Part shown: piece by piece, positions 1 through 8,134 of the stretch
How the letters are laid out: every line of letters starts with the position of its first letter
How positions within the stretch are numbered: the stretch's first letter is position 1
NCBI GenBank assembly: GCA_027621895.1
Contig: JAQCAK010000009.1
Span: 1-14,985, forward strand
Source: Pseudomonadota bacterium
GTDB taxonomy: Bacteria; Pseudomonadota; Gammaproteobacteria; Pseudomonadales; Azotimanducaceae
Direction: 5' to 3'
DNA: 14,985 nucleotides
Notes under the pieces: model-generated
Seen by the model: only the letters and a program-made list of their open reading frames with translations
The model's database searches: none
Told to the model about the DNA's origin: nothing
Translations under genes and position numbers: made by a program

Positions 1-39
1 TCGCGCAGTTCCATCATGCGTATCGCGGAGAAACTGTGA
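1..39 (+). CDS. rsmH: 3' end of 16S rRNA m4C1402 methyltransferase RsmH (MraW), partial
   Basis: Only the last 12 codons are present, entering from the left edge and ending at TGA 37-39. The peptide SRSSIMRIAEKL matches the conserved RsmH C-terminus, which in E. coli reads RSSVLRIAE followed by a few residues. RsmH methylates N4 of C1402 in 16S rRNA and is normally the gene directly before ftsL in the dcw cluster, which is exactly its position here. The stop overlaps the ftsL ATG by one base (TGATG). The call rests on a short peptide plus position, so the family is likely but the body of the gene cannot be seen. Confidence 0.75.
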   Translation, partial: SRSSIMRIAEKL

Positions 40-341
40 TGCCTCCCGTGATTCAACAGCTTCTGCAATGGCTGCTCAGGCCACGAACCCTCGTCGCTGT
101 TTTGCTCTGTGGCGTGCTGGTGATTTCATCCCTGGGCGTGGGTTATACCTCTCACCTGACGCGGAACATGTACCGCGACCTTCAGGCCCTGCAACAGGAT
201 CACGACGATCTGGAGCATGAGTATGAGAAGCTCCTGCTTGAACGCAGTGCCTGGGCGGATTACACCCGTCTGGACCAGCTCGCGCACAATCGGCTGGAAA
301 TGGCCGCGCCTACCCCGGATGAAATGGTGGTGCTGAAATGA
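39..341 (+). CDS. ftsL: Cell division protein FtsL
   Basis: A 100-residue bitopic membrane protein. A short cytoplasmic N-terminus with basic residues (RPR) leads into one membrane span at about residues 15-36, then a periplasmic heptad-rich segment (about 45-75, LQALQQ...LEHEYEKLLLER) that should form a coiled coil. The FtsL-typical end follows, with W, RL.QLA, L.M..P.P and V.L. FtsL pairs with FtsB and FtsQ to activate FtsW/FtsI at the septum. I chose ATG 39 because GGAG at 27-30 is 8 bases upstream; a GTG at 36 would add one residue. It overlaps rsmH by 1 bp and ftsI by 4 bp (ATGA). Sequence identity in this family is low, so size, topology and position carry the assignment. Confidence 0.9.
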   Translation: MPPVIQQLLQWLLRPRTLVAVLLCGVLVISSLGVGYTSHLTRNMYRDLQALQQDHDDLEHEYEKLLLERSAWADYTRLDQLAHNRLEMAAPTPDEMVVLK

Positions 342-2002
342 CCTCCGTTCGAGTCTACGTGGTGGGCGCCATTGTGATGCTGTTAGCATCGCTGATGATG
401 GTGCGCCTGTGGTATCTGCAGATCATCGAAAAAGACTTTCTGCAGGACCAGGGCGATGCCCGCACCATCCGGATGGAAAGGATCAATGCCCATCGCGGTG
501 TTATCCAGGACAGGTTCGGCAAGCCGCTGGCCGTCAGCACGCCGGTACTTTCATTGTGGGCAAATCCCGGTGAACTGCTGGAAGCAGAAGAGGGGCTTGT
601 GTCGCTGAGTGAGTACCTTGAAGTTGACCTGGATACCCTGAAGGAGCGCCTGGCGTCTGCAAGTTCACGTAATTTTGTCTACCTGAGGCGACATCTGCCG
701 CCTGCGGAGGCCAGGGAAGTCCTTGCCCGCAAGATTCCCGGAGTCTACTCGGAACGGGGATATCACCGCTTTTACCCTGCCGGCGAAGTCGCGAGCCACG
801 TGGTCGGGTTTACGAACATTGATGACAAGGGCCAGGAAGGGCTGGAGCTGTCTTTTGACCAGTGGCTGGCCGGTACGCCCGGCAAGAAGAAGGTCCTGAA
901 GAACCTGCACGGGGAAATCATCCGTGATGTTAAACCGGTCAGAGAAGCGCAGCCGGGCCGTGATCTCACGCTCAGTATCGATCTGCGACTGCAGTACCTG
1001 GCTTACCGTGAACTGAAGACAGCAGTAAGAAGCTTCAAGGCGAAAAGCGGTTCTGTAGTGGTGCTCGATGTGGAATCGGGCCAGGTGCTGGCCATGGTCA
1101 ACCAGCCTTCATACAACCCCAACAACCGGATAGGTCTGGATCTCGCAGCGGTACGCAACCGCGCCCTGACGGATGCGTTTGAACCCGGATCGACGGTCAA
1201 GCCCTTTACGGTCAGTGTCGCTTTGCAGTCAGGTCGTTACACGCCGTCATCAACCATAGACACTTCACCGGGTTTTGTTCGGGTCGGCAGCTTTACCGTC
1301 CGGGACCCTCGCGATCGTGGCGTCCTCAGCCTCGGTCAGATCATCGCCCACTCCAGCCAGGTTGGCATTTCGAAACTTGCACTGGATCTGAACGAATACG
1401 AAGTCTGGAACATGTTCGAGAAGCTCGGATTTGGCCGTGATGCCGGCACCGGATTCCCCGGTGAATCCGGTGGCTATCTGCCGAATCACCGGCGCTGGAA
1501 AGATATTGATCGTGCGACTTTCGCCTATGGCTACGGCCTGACAGTGACTCCACTGCAACTGGCGGCAGCCTACATGACGATTGCCGCCGGTGGTGTTAAA
1601 CGTCAGATCAGCCTGCTGGCGGACGTTGAGCCGGAATCATCTCGAGTCATGCCGGCGGATGTGGCATCGGCACTTAGAACCATGCTGGCATCGGTTGTGA
1701 CGGAAGGAACAGCCAGGAAGGCTGCCATTGAGGGTTATACGGTGGCCGGCAAAACCGGCACGGTCCGCAAGATCGGGGAAGATGGTTACAGCGATACGAG
1801 TCATCTCGCCTTTTTTGCAGGCATGGCGCCGGCAGAGCAGCCGCGCCTGGTGGGTGTGGTGCTCATCAATGAACCGGATATGGACACTGCGGGCGGGGGG
1901 TCGATCGCTGCGCCGGTTTTCTCCAGAGTGATGCAGAGTGCCTTGCGTATTCTGAATGTTCCACCTGTGCCGGTTCCGGGTCAGGGAAAAGGAGCAGCCT
2001 GA
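338..2002 (+). CDS. ftsI: Septal peptidoglycan transpeptidase FtsI (PBP3)
   Basis: A 554-residue class B penicillin-binding protein, slightly shorter than E. coli FtsI (588). It crosslinks septal peptidoglycan in the periplasm as the partner of FtsW. An N-terminal membrane anchor (about residues 6-24) precedes the PBP dimerisation region (about 48-200, with RGVIQDRFGKPLA and the FTN.DD.GQEGLEL block). The transpeptidase domain (about 235-540) has the acylation motif S285-T-V-K288 and K472-T-G-T475. The middle motif, normally SXN, reads S339-S340-Q341 here, from clear codons TCC AGC CAG; the following VGISKLAL is as in other FtsI proteins. The start overlaps the ftsL stop (ATGA), and the stop at 2000-2002 abuts the murE ATG. 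The family call is firm; the Gln substitution is the only unusual residue noted. Confidence 0.97.
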   Translation: MTSVRVYVVGAIVMLLASLMMVRLWYLQIIEKDFLQDQGDARTIRMERINAHRGVIQDRFGKPLAVSTPVLSLWANPGELLEAEEGLVSLSEYLEVDLDTLKERLASASSRNFVYLRRHLPPAEAREVLARKIPGVYSERGYHRFYPAGEVASHVVGFTNIDDKGQEGLELSFDQWLAGTPGKKKVLKNLHGEIIRDVKPVREAQPGRDLTLSIDLRLQYLAYRELKTAVRSFKAKSGSVVVLDVESGQVLAMVNQPSYNPNNRIGLDLAAVRNRALTDAFEPGSTVKPFTVSVALQSGRYTPSSTIDTSPGFVRVGSFTVRDPRDRGVLSLGQIIAHSSQVGISKLALDLNEYEVWNMFEKLGFGRDAGTGFPGESGGYLPNHRRWKDIDRATFAYGYGLTVTPLQLAAAYMTIAAGGVKRQISLLADVEPESSRVMPADVASALRTMLASVVTEGTARKAAIEGYTVAGKTGTVRKIGEDGYSDTSHLAFFAGMAPAEQPRLVGVVLINEPDMDTAGGGSIAAPVFSRVMQSALRILNVPPVPVPGQGKGAA

Positions 2003-3466
2003 ATGAGCATGATGCTGAGTGAACTGCTTCCTGACCTGGATATCTCACCGGATCTGCCGGTGACGGGTCTGTGTGACGATAGTCGCAAGGTGCGCCCCGG
2101 TGACGTTTTCCTTGCCTACAGCGGCGAGACAACAGATGGCAAGCGCTATGTTGCTGACGCGATTACACAGGGTGCGGTTGCTGTGCTGGCCGATGAGAAG
2201 ACACAGCACCCGGGTGTACCCGGCTATGTTGTCCCCGGGTTGCGAAAGCGGATCGGCAAGCTTGCCGACAGCTACTTCGGCATGCCTTCGGCTCACATGA
2301 TCGTTATCGCCGTGACAGGGACTAATGGCAAAACGTCGTTTACACATCTGATGGCTCAGGCGCTGGGTTCCCGCAATCAAAAGGCAGGTATCGTGGGTAC
2401 CATGGGGTATGGTCTGCCCGGGAGCCTCATCGAACCCGGCCTGACGACTCCACCTGCTCTCGAGTTGCAACGCAGGCTTTCAGAACTGCAGCAGTCTGGT
2501 TGCGCTGCTGTGGTTCTGGAGGCCTCGTCCCATGGTCTTTCGCAGGATCGTCTTTCGGGCATTCGCATTCACACGGCGGTGCTGACCAATATCACTCATG
2601 ACCACCTTGACTATCATGGGTCGTTTGCGGCCTATCGTCAGGCGAAGCAGCGCCTGTTTGAAATGGAGGGGCTGCAAACCGCCATCGTCAACCTGGATGA
2701 CCCATCAGCAGCGGAAATTATGGGAGCCGCACGCGACGGTGCGCGTTGTGTGACCTACAGCCTGCATGGTGAGGCCGATGTGTCTGTCACCGGGCTCGAG
2801 TTGTCAGGATCCGGCATTGCCATGACCTGCAGGTTGCCCGACGGATTGATCAGTGTGCAGGCGAAACTTTTCGGTGCTTTTAATGCCGAGAATATTCTGG
2901 CGGTCGTGGCAACGCTGGTCTCCATGGATTGGAGTCACGAAGAGATTTGCGACGCGGTGGCTTCCCTGACGCCTGTTGCCGGCAGGATGGACATTATCGA
3001 AACCCCGGGAATGCCGATAGTCGTCGTGGATTACGCGCATACACCCGACGCGCTGGAGAAGTCGCTCGGTGCGATACGTCAGCATTTCGCTGGTCGCCAG
3101 CTTGTCTGTGTGTTCGGTTGCGGCGGTGATCGTGACAGAAGCAAGCGACCGATGATGGGAGAGATTGCAGCAAGGCTGGCAGATCGAATCTACGTCACCA
3201 GTGACAACCCCCGGTCGGAGGATCCTCGGGCCATCCTTGAAGAAATATGCCGCGGCATGCCAGCAGATGCAGACTATGTGCTGGAAGCTGATCGTGGCCG
3301 TGCTGTTCGACAGGCTGTGGAAACTGCGGCTTGCGAGGATGTCGTGCTGGTTGCAGGCAAGGGTCATGAGACTTACCAGGAGCTGGCGACGGGAAGGATT
3401 GCCTTCAGTGATTATGACGAGGCTCGTGCAGCCCTGGATGTGAAGATCAATGGCCAGGGGTCCTGA
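2003..3466 (+). CDS. murE: UDP-N-acetylmuramoyl-L-alanyl-D-glutamate--2,6-diaminopimelate ligase MurE
   Basis: A 487-residue cytoplasmic Mur ligase that adds the third stem residue to UDP-MurNAc-L-Ala-D-Glu. The N-terminal UDP-binding part contains TGLCDDSRKVRPGDVF. The ATP P-loop is at 106-112 (GTNGKTS), followed by the NITHDHLDYHGS motif with the presumed carbamylated Lys at 215. The C-terminal domain carries D401-N-P-R404 followed by SEDP, the signature of meso-diaminopimelate-specific rather than lysine-specific MurE enzymes, so the wall is probably of the DAP type. The start is ATG 2003, immediately after the ftsI stop, with GGAG at 1991-1994 (8-base spacing). In most gammaproteobacteria murF follows murE; here murD follows directly. 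Confidence 0.97.
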   Translation: MSMMLSELLPDLDISPDLPVTGLCDDSRKVRPGDVFLAYSGETTDGKRYVADAITQGAVAVLADEKTQHPGVPGYVVPGLRKRIGKLADSYFGMPSAHMIVIAVTGTNGKTSFTHLMAQALGSRNQKAGIVGTMGYGLPGSLIEPGLTTPPALELQRRLSELQQSGCAAVVLEASSHGLSQDRLSGIRIHTAVLTNITHDHLDYHGSFAAYRQAKQRLFEMEGLQTAIVNLDDPSAAEIMGAARDGARCVTYSLHGEADVSVTGLELSGSGIAMTCRLPDGLISVQAKLFGAFNAENILAVVATLVSMDWSHEEICDAVASLTPVAGRMDIIETPGMPIVVVDYAHTPDALEKSLGAIRQHFAGRQLVCVFGCGGDRDRSKRPMMGEIAARLADRIYVTSDNPRSEDPRAILEEICRGMPADADYVLEADRGRAVRQAVETAACEDVVLVAGKGHETYQELATGRIAFSDYDEARAALDVKINGQGS

Positions 3467-4781
3467 CATGATAATCGGTCTTGGTGAAACCGGATTGAGC
3501 TTCGCCCGATTCCTGTCGAGGTTGCCGGCTGAACAACAGCAGCCGGTGGTTGTGATGGATGATTCTCCACGACCCGAGCGCGTTGAGAGCCTGCGGCAGA
3601 TCCTGCCCGCAGCGCAGGTGACGGCCATCGACACCGAAGCGCTTTGTCTTGCCAATGCTGCCTACGTGAGCCCCGGTGTGCCCCTGGCGTCTGCTTCCCT
3701 GAAAGCTGCCAGGCAGGCAGGTATTCCGCTTTATGGGGATGTCAGCCTCTTCGGGGAACTGGCGCAGGCACCGATCATCGGCATTACGGGCACGAACGGC
3801 AAATCTACCGTGACGGATCTCGTGAACAGCATTGCCAGTCGATGCATGGATGGCGTGAGAGTGGGCGGCAACATCGGCACCCCCTGCCTGGATATCCTCG
3901 ACGATGAAGCCCGGCTTTACGTGCTCGAAGTCTCAAGCTACCAGCTGGAATTGGCCTCGAGCATCACCTGTGAAGTTGCCGTGGTACTGAACCTGGCGCC
4001 GGATCATCTTGATCGTTATGAATCTCTTGAAAGTTACTACGAAACCAAGCTGTCGATTTATCGTCACTGTCGATCAGCCGTGATTAATCGCGATCTGGCG
4101 GCCACGGTGCCTGCCATCAGCACCCCCCGCGTCGCCAGTTTTGGCGTGGGATCACCCGACAATGAAGGCGCGCTGGGTATGAGAGAAGCCGGTGGCGTGG
4201 TCGAGTTGACGCTTGCCGGTCAGGCCCTTCTTTCCAGTGATGAAGTACTGCTCCAGGGCAACCATAACCTGCTCAACATCCAGGCAGCACTGGCAACAAG
4301 CTGGCTGATGGGTTTTGACATGGATGCGGTGCTGGATGTCGTTCGTGGCTATGGTGGTCTGCCGCACCGCAGCCAGGTTGTTGGCCGGAAAGCGGGTGTA
4401 ACCTACATCAACGATTCAAAAGCCACCAACCCCGCGGCAATGATTGCGGCGGTACGAGGTCAGGCGAACGGCAGAAATATCCACCTGATTGCCGGCGGCG
4501 TGACCAAGTCTGCAGACTTCTCCCAGGCAGCAGAAGAGCTGGCTGCCCCGGTCAAGTCGCTTCACCTTATTGGTGAATCCCGGGATGAACTCAGGTCTGC
4601 ATTCGAAGGCTACCTGCTGTTTGAGGATGTGCAGCTGGAAAAAGCCGTTGTCCATGCCAGTGAACTGGCAGAACCGGGGGATGTTGTCCTGCTTGCCCCT
4701 GGCTGTGCCAGCTTTGATCAGTTTCGTGACTACGTATCACGCGGCATCGCCTTTGAACGTTTTGTGGAGGCGCTGTTATGA
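3450..4781 (+). CDS. murD: UDP-N-acetylmuramoyl-L-alanine--D-glutamate ligase MurD
   Basis: A 443-residue cytoplasmic ligase that adds D-Glu to UDP-MurNAc-L-Ala. The N-terminal Rossmann-like motif (IIGLGETGLS) binds the UDP substrate, and YVSPGVPLASASL is typical of MurD. The P-loop is GTNGKST at residues 114-120, followed by VGGNIGTP, VLEVSSYQLE, NLAPDHLDRY and, in the C-terminal domain, GLPHRSQVV, NDSKATNP and LLAPGCASFDQF. Two starts are possible. ATG 3450 overlaps murE by 17 bp and gives the usual lead-in before the first beta strand. ATG 3468 lies 1 base after the murE stop and has a better Shine-Dalgarno (AGGGG 3456-3460), but it leaves almost nothing before the strand. I list the longer form without certainty. 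mraY and murF, usually between murE and murD, are absent. The 3' end overlaps ftsW by 4 bp. Confidence 0.95.
   Translation: MARGPDMIIGLGETGLSFARFLSRLPAEQQQPVVVMDDSPRPERVESLRQILPAAQVTAIDTEALCLANAAYVSPGVPLASASLKAARQAGIPLYGDVSLFGELAQAPIIGITGTNGKSTVTDLVNSIASRCMDGVRVGGNIGTPCLDILDDEARLYVLEVSSYQLELASSITCEVAVVLNLAPDHLDRYESLESYYETKLSIYRHCRSAVINRDLAATVPAISTPRVASFGVGSPDNEGALGMREAGGVVELTLAGQALLSSDEVLLQGNHNLLNIQAALATSWLMGFDMDAVLDVVRGYGGLPHRSQVVGRKAGVTYINDSKATNPAAMIAAVRGQANGRNIHLIAGGVTKSADFSQAAEELAAPVKSLHLIGESRDELRSAFEGYLLFEDVQLEKAVVHASELAEPGDVVLLAPGCASFDQFRDYVSRGIAFERFVEALL
3456..3460 (+). promoter_or_regulatory. Shine-Dalgarno favouring the shorter murD start
   Basis: AGGGG lies inside the last codons of murE, 7 bases before ATG 3468. 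The alternative ATG 3450 has only a weak TGAAG-like sequence upstream. This is the main sequence argument for a shorter MurD beginning MIIGLGETG. It conflicts with the expectation that a few residues precede the first beta strand of the Rossmann-like domain. Confidence 0.4.
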
Positions 4782-5974
4782 GCATGGCGCGCCAGGCTGC
4801 AGCCGGCTTTTCGCCGCGAGTTGCGGGCCTGTATCCACTGGACCCGATGATCTCGGCGATTGCGGTTTTCCTGTTGTTCTACGGGCTCATCATGGTGGGT
4901 TCGGCTTCCCTTGAAATCGGTGCCAGGACCTATGACAACCCGTTCTACCTGCTGACCAGGCACGCGGCTTACCTGGTGATCGCGGGTGGTGCTGCCGTCT
5001 TTTCCGTTTGCATACCCATCGCTGCCTGGGAGAAGTCCGGTGCGGCGCTGTTGATCCTGTCGATTCTGTTGCTGGTCGCCGTACTGGTGCCTGGCATTGG
5101 TCGCGAGGTCAACGGTTCAACCCGCTGGATCGGACTGGGTCCTTTCACCCTGCAGGGTTCGGAGTTTGTGAAACTCTTTGTCATGGTTTATATCGCCGGG
5201 TACCTGGTGCGTCGCAAGGAGGAGATCGAGACGTCGCTGAGCGGTTTCGCTAAACCTCTCGTGCTGCTGGCGCTGATTGTGCTGCTGCTGTTGGGACAAC
5301 CGGATTTCGGGGCTGCTATCGTGATTATCAGTGCGGCGATCGGGGTTATCTTTCTGGCCGGTGTTCCCTACCGGTTTTTCCTGCCGCTGGTTGCGCTCTG
5401 CGTATCGTCGGTGGCGCTGATCGCCACGCTGCAACCTTATCGACTTGCCCGTCTGACCGCGTTTGCAGATCCCTGGCAGCACCAGTTTGGCAGTGGCTAC
5501 CAGTTGACCCAGGCACTCATCGCTTTCGGTCGCGGAGAATGGCTGGGCCTGGGGCTGGGAAACAGCATCCAGAAACTCTTCTTCCTCCCTGAGGCACATA
5601 CAGATTTCCTGTTTTCCATTGTTGCAGAGGAACTGGGGGTCGTCGGAGCAGGGCTTGTGATCCTGCTGTTTACCCTGCTGGTCGTCAGGGGGTTGGCAGT
5701 CGGTCGGCAGGCGATCAGGGCGGAAAAGCTGTTCCATGGTTATCTGGCTTTCGGTATTTCTCTGTTGCTGGGCATTCAGGCCAGTATCAATCTTGGCGTG
5801 AACCTGGGTGTTCTGCCCACCAAGGGCTTGACCCTGCCGTTCATGAGTTATGGCGGTAACAGTCTCATCGTTTCCTGCATGATGGTGGCGGTACTCCTGC
5901 GTGCGGAATACGAGGTTCGTGCTGCCGCTGCAGCAGAGACGCCGGCACAGAAGCGAGGTACCCGACGTGCCTAG
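4778..5974 (+). CDS. ftsW: Septal peptidoglycan glycosyltransferase FtsW (SEDS family)
   Basis: A 398-residue polytopic membrane protein of the SEDS family (E. coli FtsW has 414). SEDS proteins polymerise lipid II into glycan strands; FtsW does so at the septum with FtsI. The sequence shows about ten hydrophobic segments, NGSTRWIGLGPFTLQGSEFVK after the early spans, and GQPDFGAA in the middle. The large periplasmic loop contains LPEAHTD, whose D276 corresponds to the catalytic Asp of the family (D297 in E. coli). The C-terminal NLGVLPTKGLTLPFMSYGG separates FtsW/RodA from other membrane proteins. The position between murD and murC makes FtsW rather than RodA. GGAGG at 4766-4770, 7 bases upstream, supports ATG 4778. 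It overlaps murD by 4 bp. murG, usually next, is missing. Confidence 0.96.
   Translation: MSMARQAAAGFSPRVAGLYPLDPMISAIAVFLLFYGLIMVGSASLEIGARTYDNPFYLLTRHAAYLVIAGGAAVFSVCIPIAAWEKSGAALLILSILLLVAVLVPGIGREVNGSTRWIGLGPFTLQGSEFVKLFVMVYIAGYLVRRKEEIETSLSGFAKPLVLLALIVLLLLGQPDFGAAIVIISAAIGVIFLAGVPYRFFLPLVALCVSSVALIATLQPYRLARLTAFADPWQHQFGSGYQLTQALIAFGRGEWLGLGLGNSIQKLFFLPEAHTDFLFSIVAEELGVVGAGLVILLFTLLVVRGLAVGRQAIRAEKLFHGYLAFGISLLLGIQASINLGVNLGVLPTKGLTLPFMSYGGNSLIVSCMMVAVLLRAEYEVRAAAAAETPAQKRGTRRA
5955..5958 (+). promoter_or_regulatory. Shine-Dalgarno deciding the murC start
   Basis: GAGG (within GCGAGGTA) sits 8 bases before GTG 5967, inside the 3' end of ftsW. It makes GTG 5967 the best-supported murC initiation codon. 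The in-frame ATG 5985 has only AGG five bases upstream. The reading frame stays open back to an ATG at 5901, but that would overlap ftsW by 74 bp and add a basic stretch absent from MurC proteins. Confidence 0.5.
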
Positions 5975-7400
5975 CCAGGTATCCATGGAAGTTCCGGAAA
6001 TGCGTCGAATCCGTTGCATACACTTCGTGGGTATCGGCGGCGCCGGCATGTGCGGCATTGCCGAGGTGCTGCTGAACCAGGGGTATATCGTATCCGGTTC
6101 CGACATCAGTCATACCGCGGTAACCGCAAGATTGATGAATCTTGGGGCCACGGTACGCATTGGCCACGATGATTCGAATATCGAGGATGCTGATGTCATC
6201 GTAACATCAAGTGCGATTGCTGCGGACAATCCGGAGCTGATTGCGGCTCATGCCGCGAGAATACCAGTTGTTCGCCGCGCAGAGATGCTGGGTGAACTCA
6301 TGCGTTACCGGCATGGCATTGCCGTTGCGGGTACCCATGGCAAGACCACCACCACGAGTCTGATTGCTTCGATTTTTGCCAAAGCCGGTCTTGATCCGAC
6401 TTTTATCATTGGCGGTCTGCTCAACAGCACTGAGAGTAACGCCCGTCTGGGTGCTTCGCGGTACCTTATCGCGGAAGCAGACGAAAGTGATGCTTCTTTC
6501 CTGCATCTGCAGCCGATGGTGTCGGTATTGACCAATGTCGACCGGGATCACCTGGGCAATTACGATGGCAGTTTTGAGAAGCTCCAGAATGCGTTTATCG
6601 AATTCGCCCACAACCTGCCTTTCTACGGTCTGGTCGTCGCGTGTCTTGATGATCCTGTGGTCAAGGCGCTGCTGCCGGCTATCCAGCGTCCAATCCTGAC
6701 CTATGGCTTCGATGAGGAAGCAGACTACCAGGCATTTGACCTGCATCAGGATGGATTGACCTCGACGTTTCGGGTTCGACGGGGACAGATGACGGAAGAC
6801 CTGGCCATACGACTGAACATGCCGGGCCGACACAATGTGCTCAATGCCCTGGCGGCGATTGTCATTGCAACGGACGAGGGTGTTAAAGATGCGGATATTG
6901 TCGCCGGACTGGAAGGCTTTGACGGTGTTTCCAGGCGTTTCCAGGTGCACGGTAGATTTCGCCAGGGTGAGGGCGCTTTTCTGCTGGTTGATGACTATGG
7001 CCATCATCCCAGCGAGGTCCGGGCAACCGTCGAGGCGGTGCGCAAGGGTTGGCCTGACTCCCGACTTGTCATGGTTTACCAGCCGCACCGGTTCTCGCGA
7101 ACACTGGAGCTTTTTGACCAGTTCGTAGACGTGCTGGCGCAGGTCGATTGTCTGATTCTGCTTGATACCTATGCGGCCGGTGAAAAACCGATTCCGGGCG
7201 CGTCCAGCAGGGATCTTTTCAGAAAACTGGAGCTTAAGACTGATCTGGATGCCCGGTTTCTCGAGACCATAGAAGATGTACCCGAGGTGCTCGAGGAACT
7301 GCTGTCCCCAGGAGATTTCGTGATTACCCAGGGGGCGGGTGAAACCGTCAAGCTGGCCAGAATCCTCACCGAGCGCTGGGAAGACAGGAGGCTCGACTGA
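5967..7400 (+). CDS. murC: UDP-N-acetylmuramate--L-alanine ligase MurC
   Basis: A 477-residue cytoplasmic ligase (E. coli 491) that attaches L-Ala to UDP-MurNAc, the first stem-peptide step. The N-terminal UDP-binding motif IHFVGIGGAGMCGIAEVL follows VPEMRRIR, which E. coli shares almost exactly. The P-loop is G122-T-H-G-K126-T-T. Other MurC-typical blocks are EADESDASFLHLQP, NVDRDHLGNY, GRHNVLNALAA, RRFQVHG, DDYGHHPSEV, YQPHRFSRT and QGAGE. The start is GTG 5967, chosen for its Shine-Dalgarno and an 8-bp overlap with ftsW; ATG 5985 is the alternative and would still keep the VPEMRR lead-in. The stop forms TGATG with ftsQ. In the usual order murG precedes and murB and/or ddl follow; none is present here. 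Confidence 0.96.
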   Translation: MPSQVSMEVPEMRRIRCIHFVGIGGAGMCGIAEVLLNQGYIVSGSDISHTAVTARLMNLGATVRIGHDDSNIEDADVIVTSSAIAADNPELIAAHAARIPVVRRAEMLGELMRYRHGIAVAGTHGKTTTTSLIASIFAKAGLDPTFIIGGLLNSTESNARLGASRYLIAEADESDASFLHLQPMVSVLTNVDRDHLGNYDGSFEKLQNAFIEFAHNLPFYGLVVACLDDPVVKALLPAIQRPILTYGFDEEADYQAFDLHQDGLTSTFRVRRGQMTEDLAIRLNMPGRHNVLNALAAIVIATDEGVKDADIVAGLEGFDGVSRRFQVHGRFRQGEGAFLLVDDYGHHPSEVRATVEAVRKGWPDSRLVMVYQPHRFSRTLELFDQFVDVLAQVDCLILLDTYAAGEKPIPGASSRDLFRKLELKTDLDARFLETIEDVPEVLEELLSPGDFVITQGAGETVKLARILTERWEDRRLD

Positions 7401-8134
7401 TGATCAGGGCGATATTTTCCAGCGCGGGATTCTTCTGGTCAGTGACCCTGTTCGCCGGACTGCTGGTGATTTTTATCGTGTCTTTTGATCAGCGGAAGAT
7501 CGACCGGGTCGTCGTCGTGGGTGAGCTGAGTGAAACCCAGCTGATGAACGTCAAGCAGGTTCTTGATGATATGAACGCCACCGCCAGTGACGTGGAAACC
7601 ATTCGCGGGAAAGTCTCATCACTGGAATGGGTGTATCACGCGAATGTGCGCAAGAAATGGCCGAATGCGGTTTCTGTGGAAGTCGTTCCCGAGCAGGTCA
7701 TTGCCTACTGGAATGACAACGGCTTTATCAACAGCGACGGCAATGTGCTGGTCACTAATTACCTGGTGGCGGGAGACCTGCCACATCTTTATGGGCCGGC
7801 GGGCGCCGAGCTTGAAGTCATGCAGCGCTTTCAGCAGATGAGCCTGCTGCTGGCCAGCCAGAATCATGAGATACAGGCGCTGACACTTTCAGGCAGGGGC
7901 GACTGGCGGATAGAGACCAGGGGCAAGGTCGAGGTTCTGCTCGGCAAGGAAGATTTAAGGGCGCGGCTGGACCGGTTTCTGGAAGTCAGTCGGCGTCTTG
8001 AGGACAGCGGTAACGCTGCCGGTATTGAAAGAATGGACGCCCGCTATGTCAACGGCGTAGCGGTGCATTTCAGTGATAACAATCAGCTTGAACTGGCTGA
8101 CATTAACAAAAGTGCAGGGGAACGAAGCTTATGA
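7400..8134 (+). CDS. ftsQ: Cell division protein FtsQ
   Basis: A 244-residue bitopic protein, shorter than E. coli FtsQ (276). One membrane span (about residues 10-29) is followed by a POTRA domain (about 33-103; RVVVVGE at its start and LEWVYHANVRKKWPNAVSVEVVPEQ at its end) and the FtsQ beta domain (about 104-230, with W.D.G.IN.DGNVL and VLLGKEDLRARLDRFLEV). FtsQ recruits FtsL and FtsB to the septum and controls FtsWI. The W, R..WP and E..P pattern in the POTRA domain is characteristic. AGGAGG at 7386-7391, 8 bases upstream of ATG 7400, is among the strongest ribosome sites in the window. The start shares one base with the murC stop. ddl, commonly just upstream, is missing. The end overlaps ftsA by 4 bp. 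Confidence 0.94.
   Translation: MIRAIFSSAGFFWSVTLFAGLLVIFIVSFDQRKIDRVVVVGELSETQLMNVKQVLDDMNATASDVETIRGKVSSLEWVYHANVRKKWPNAVSVEVVPEQVIAYWNDNGFINSDGNVLVTNYLVAGDLPHLYGPAGAELEVMQRFQQMSLLLASQNHEIQALTLSGRGDWRIETRGKVEVLLGKEDLRARLDRFLEVSRRLEDSGNAAGIERMDARYVNGVAVHFSDNNQLELADINKSAGERSL

Noticed and set aside
2804..3655. A 283-codon minus-strand open frame across the murE-murD junction
   Set aside because: It spans two well-supported genes, has low-complexity composition and shows no recognisable motif. It was considered because it covers the unusual junction, but nothing supports translation.
5901..5966. murC starting at ATG 5901
   Set aside because: It would overlap ftsW by 74 bp and add an Arg-rich segment not found in MurC. 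GTG 5967 has a better ribosome site.
5117..6106. A 329-codon open frame on the minus strand opposite ftsW and the start of murC
   Set aside because: The translation is rich in Gln, His and Arg with no domain pattern, and it lies opposite strongly conserved FtsW and MurC motifs. It is a shadow frame.
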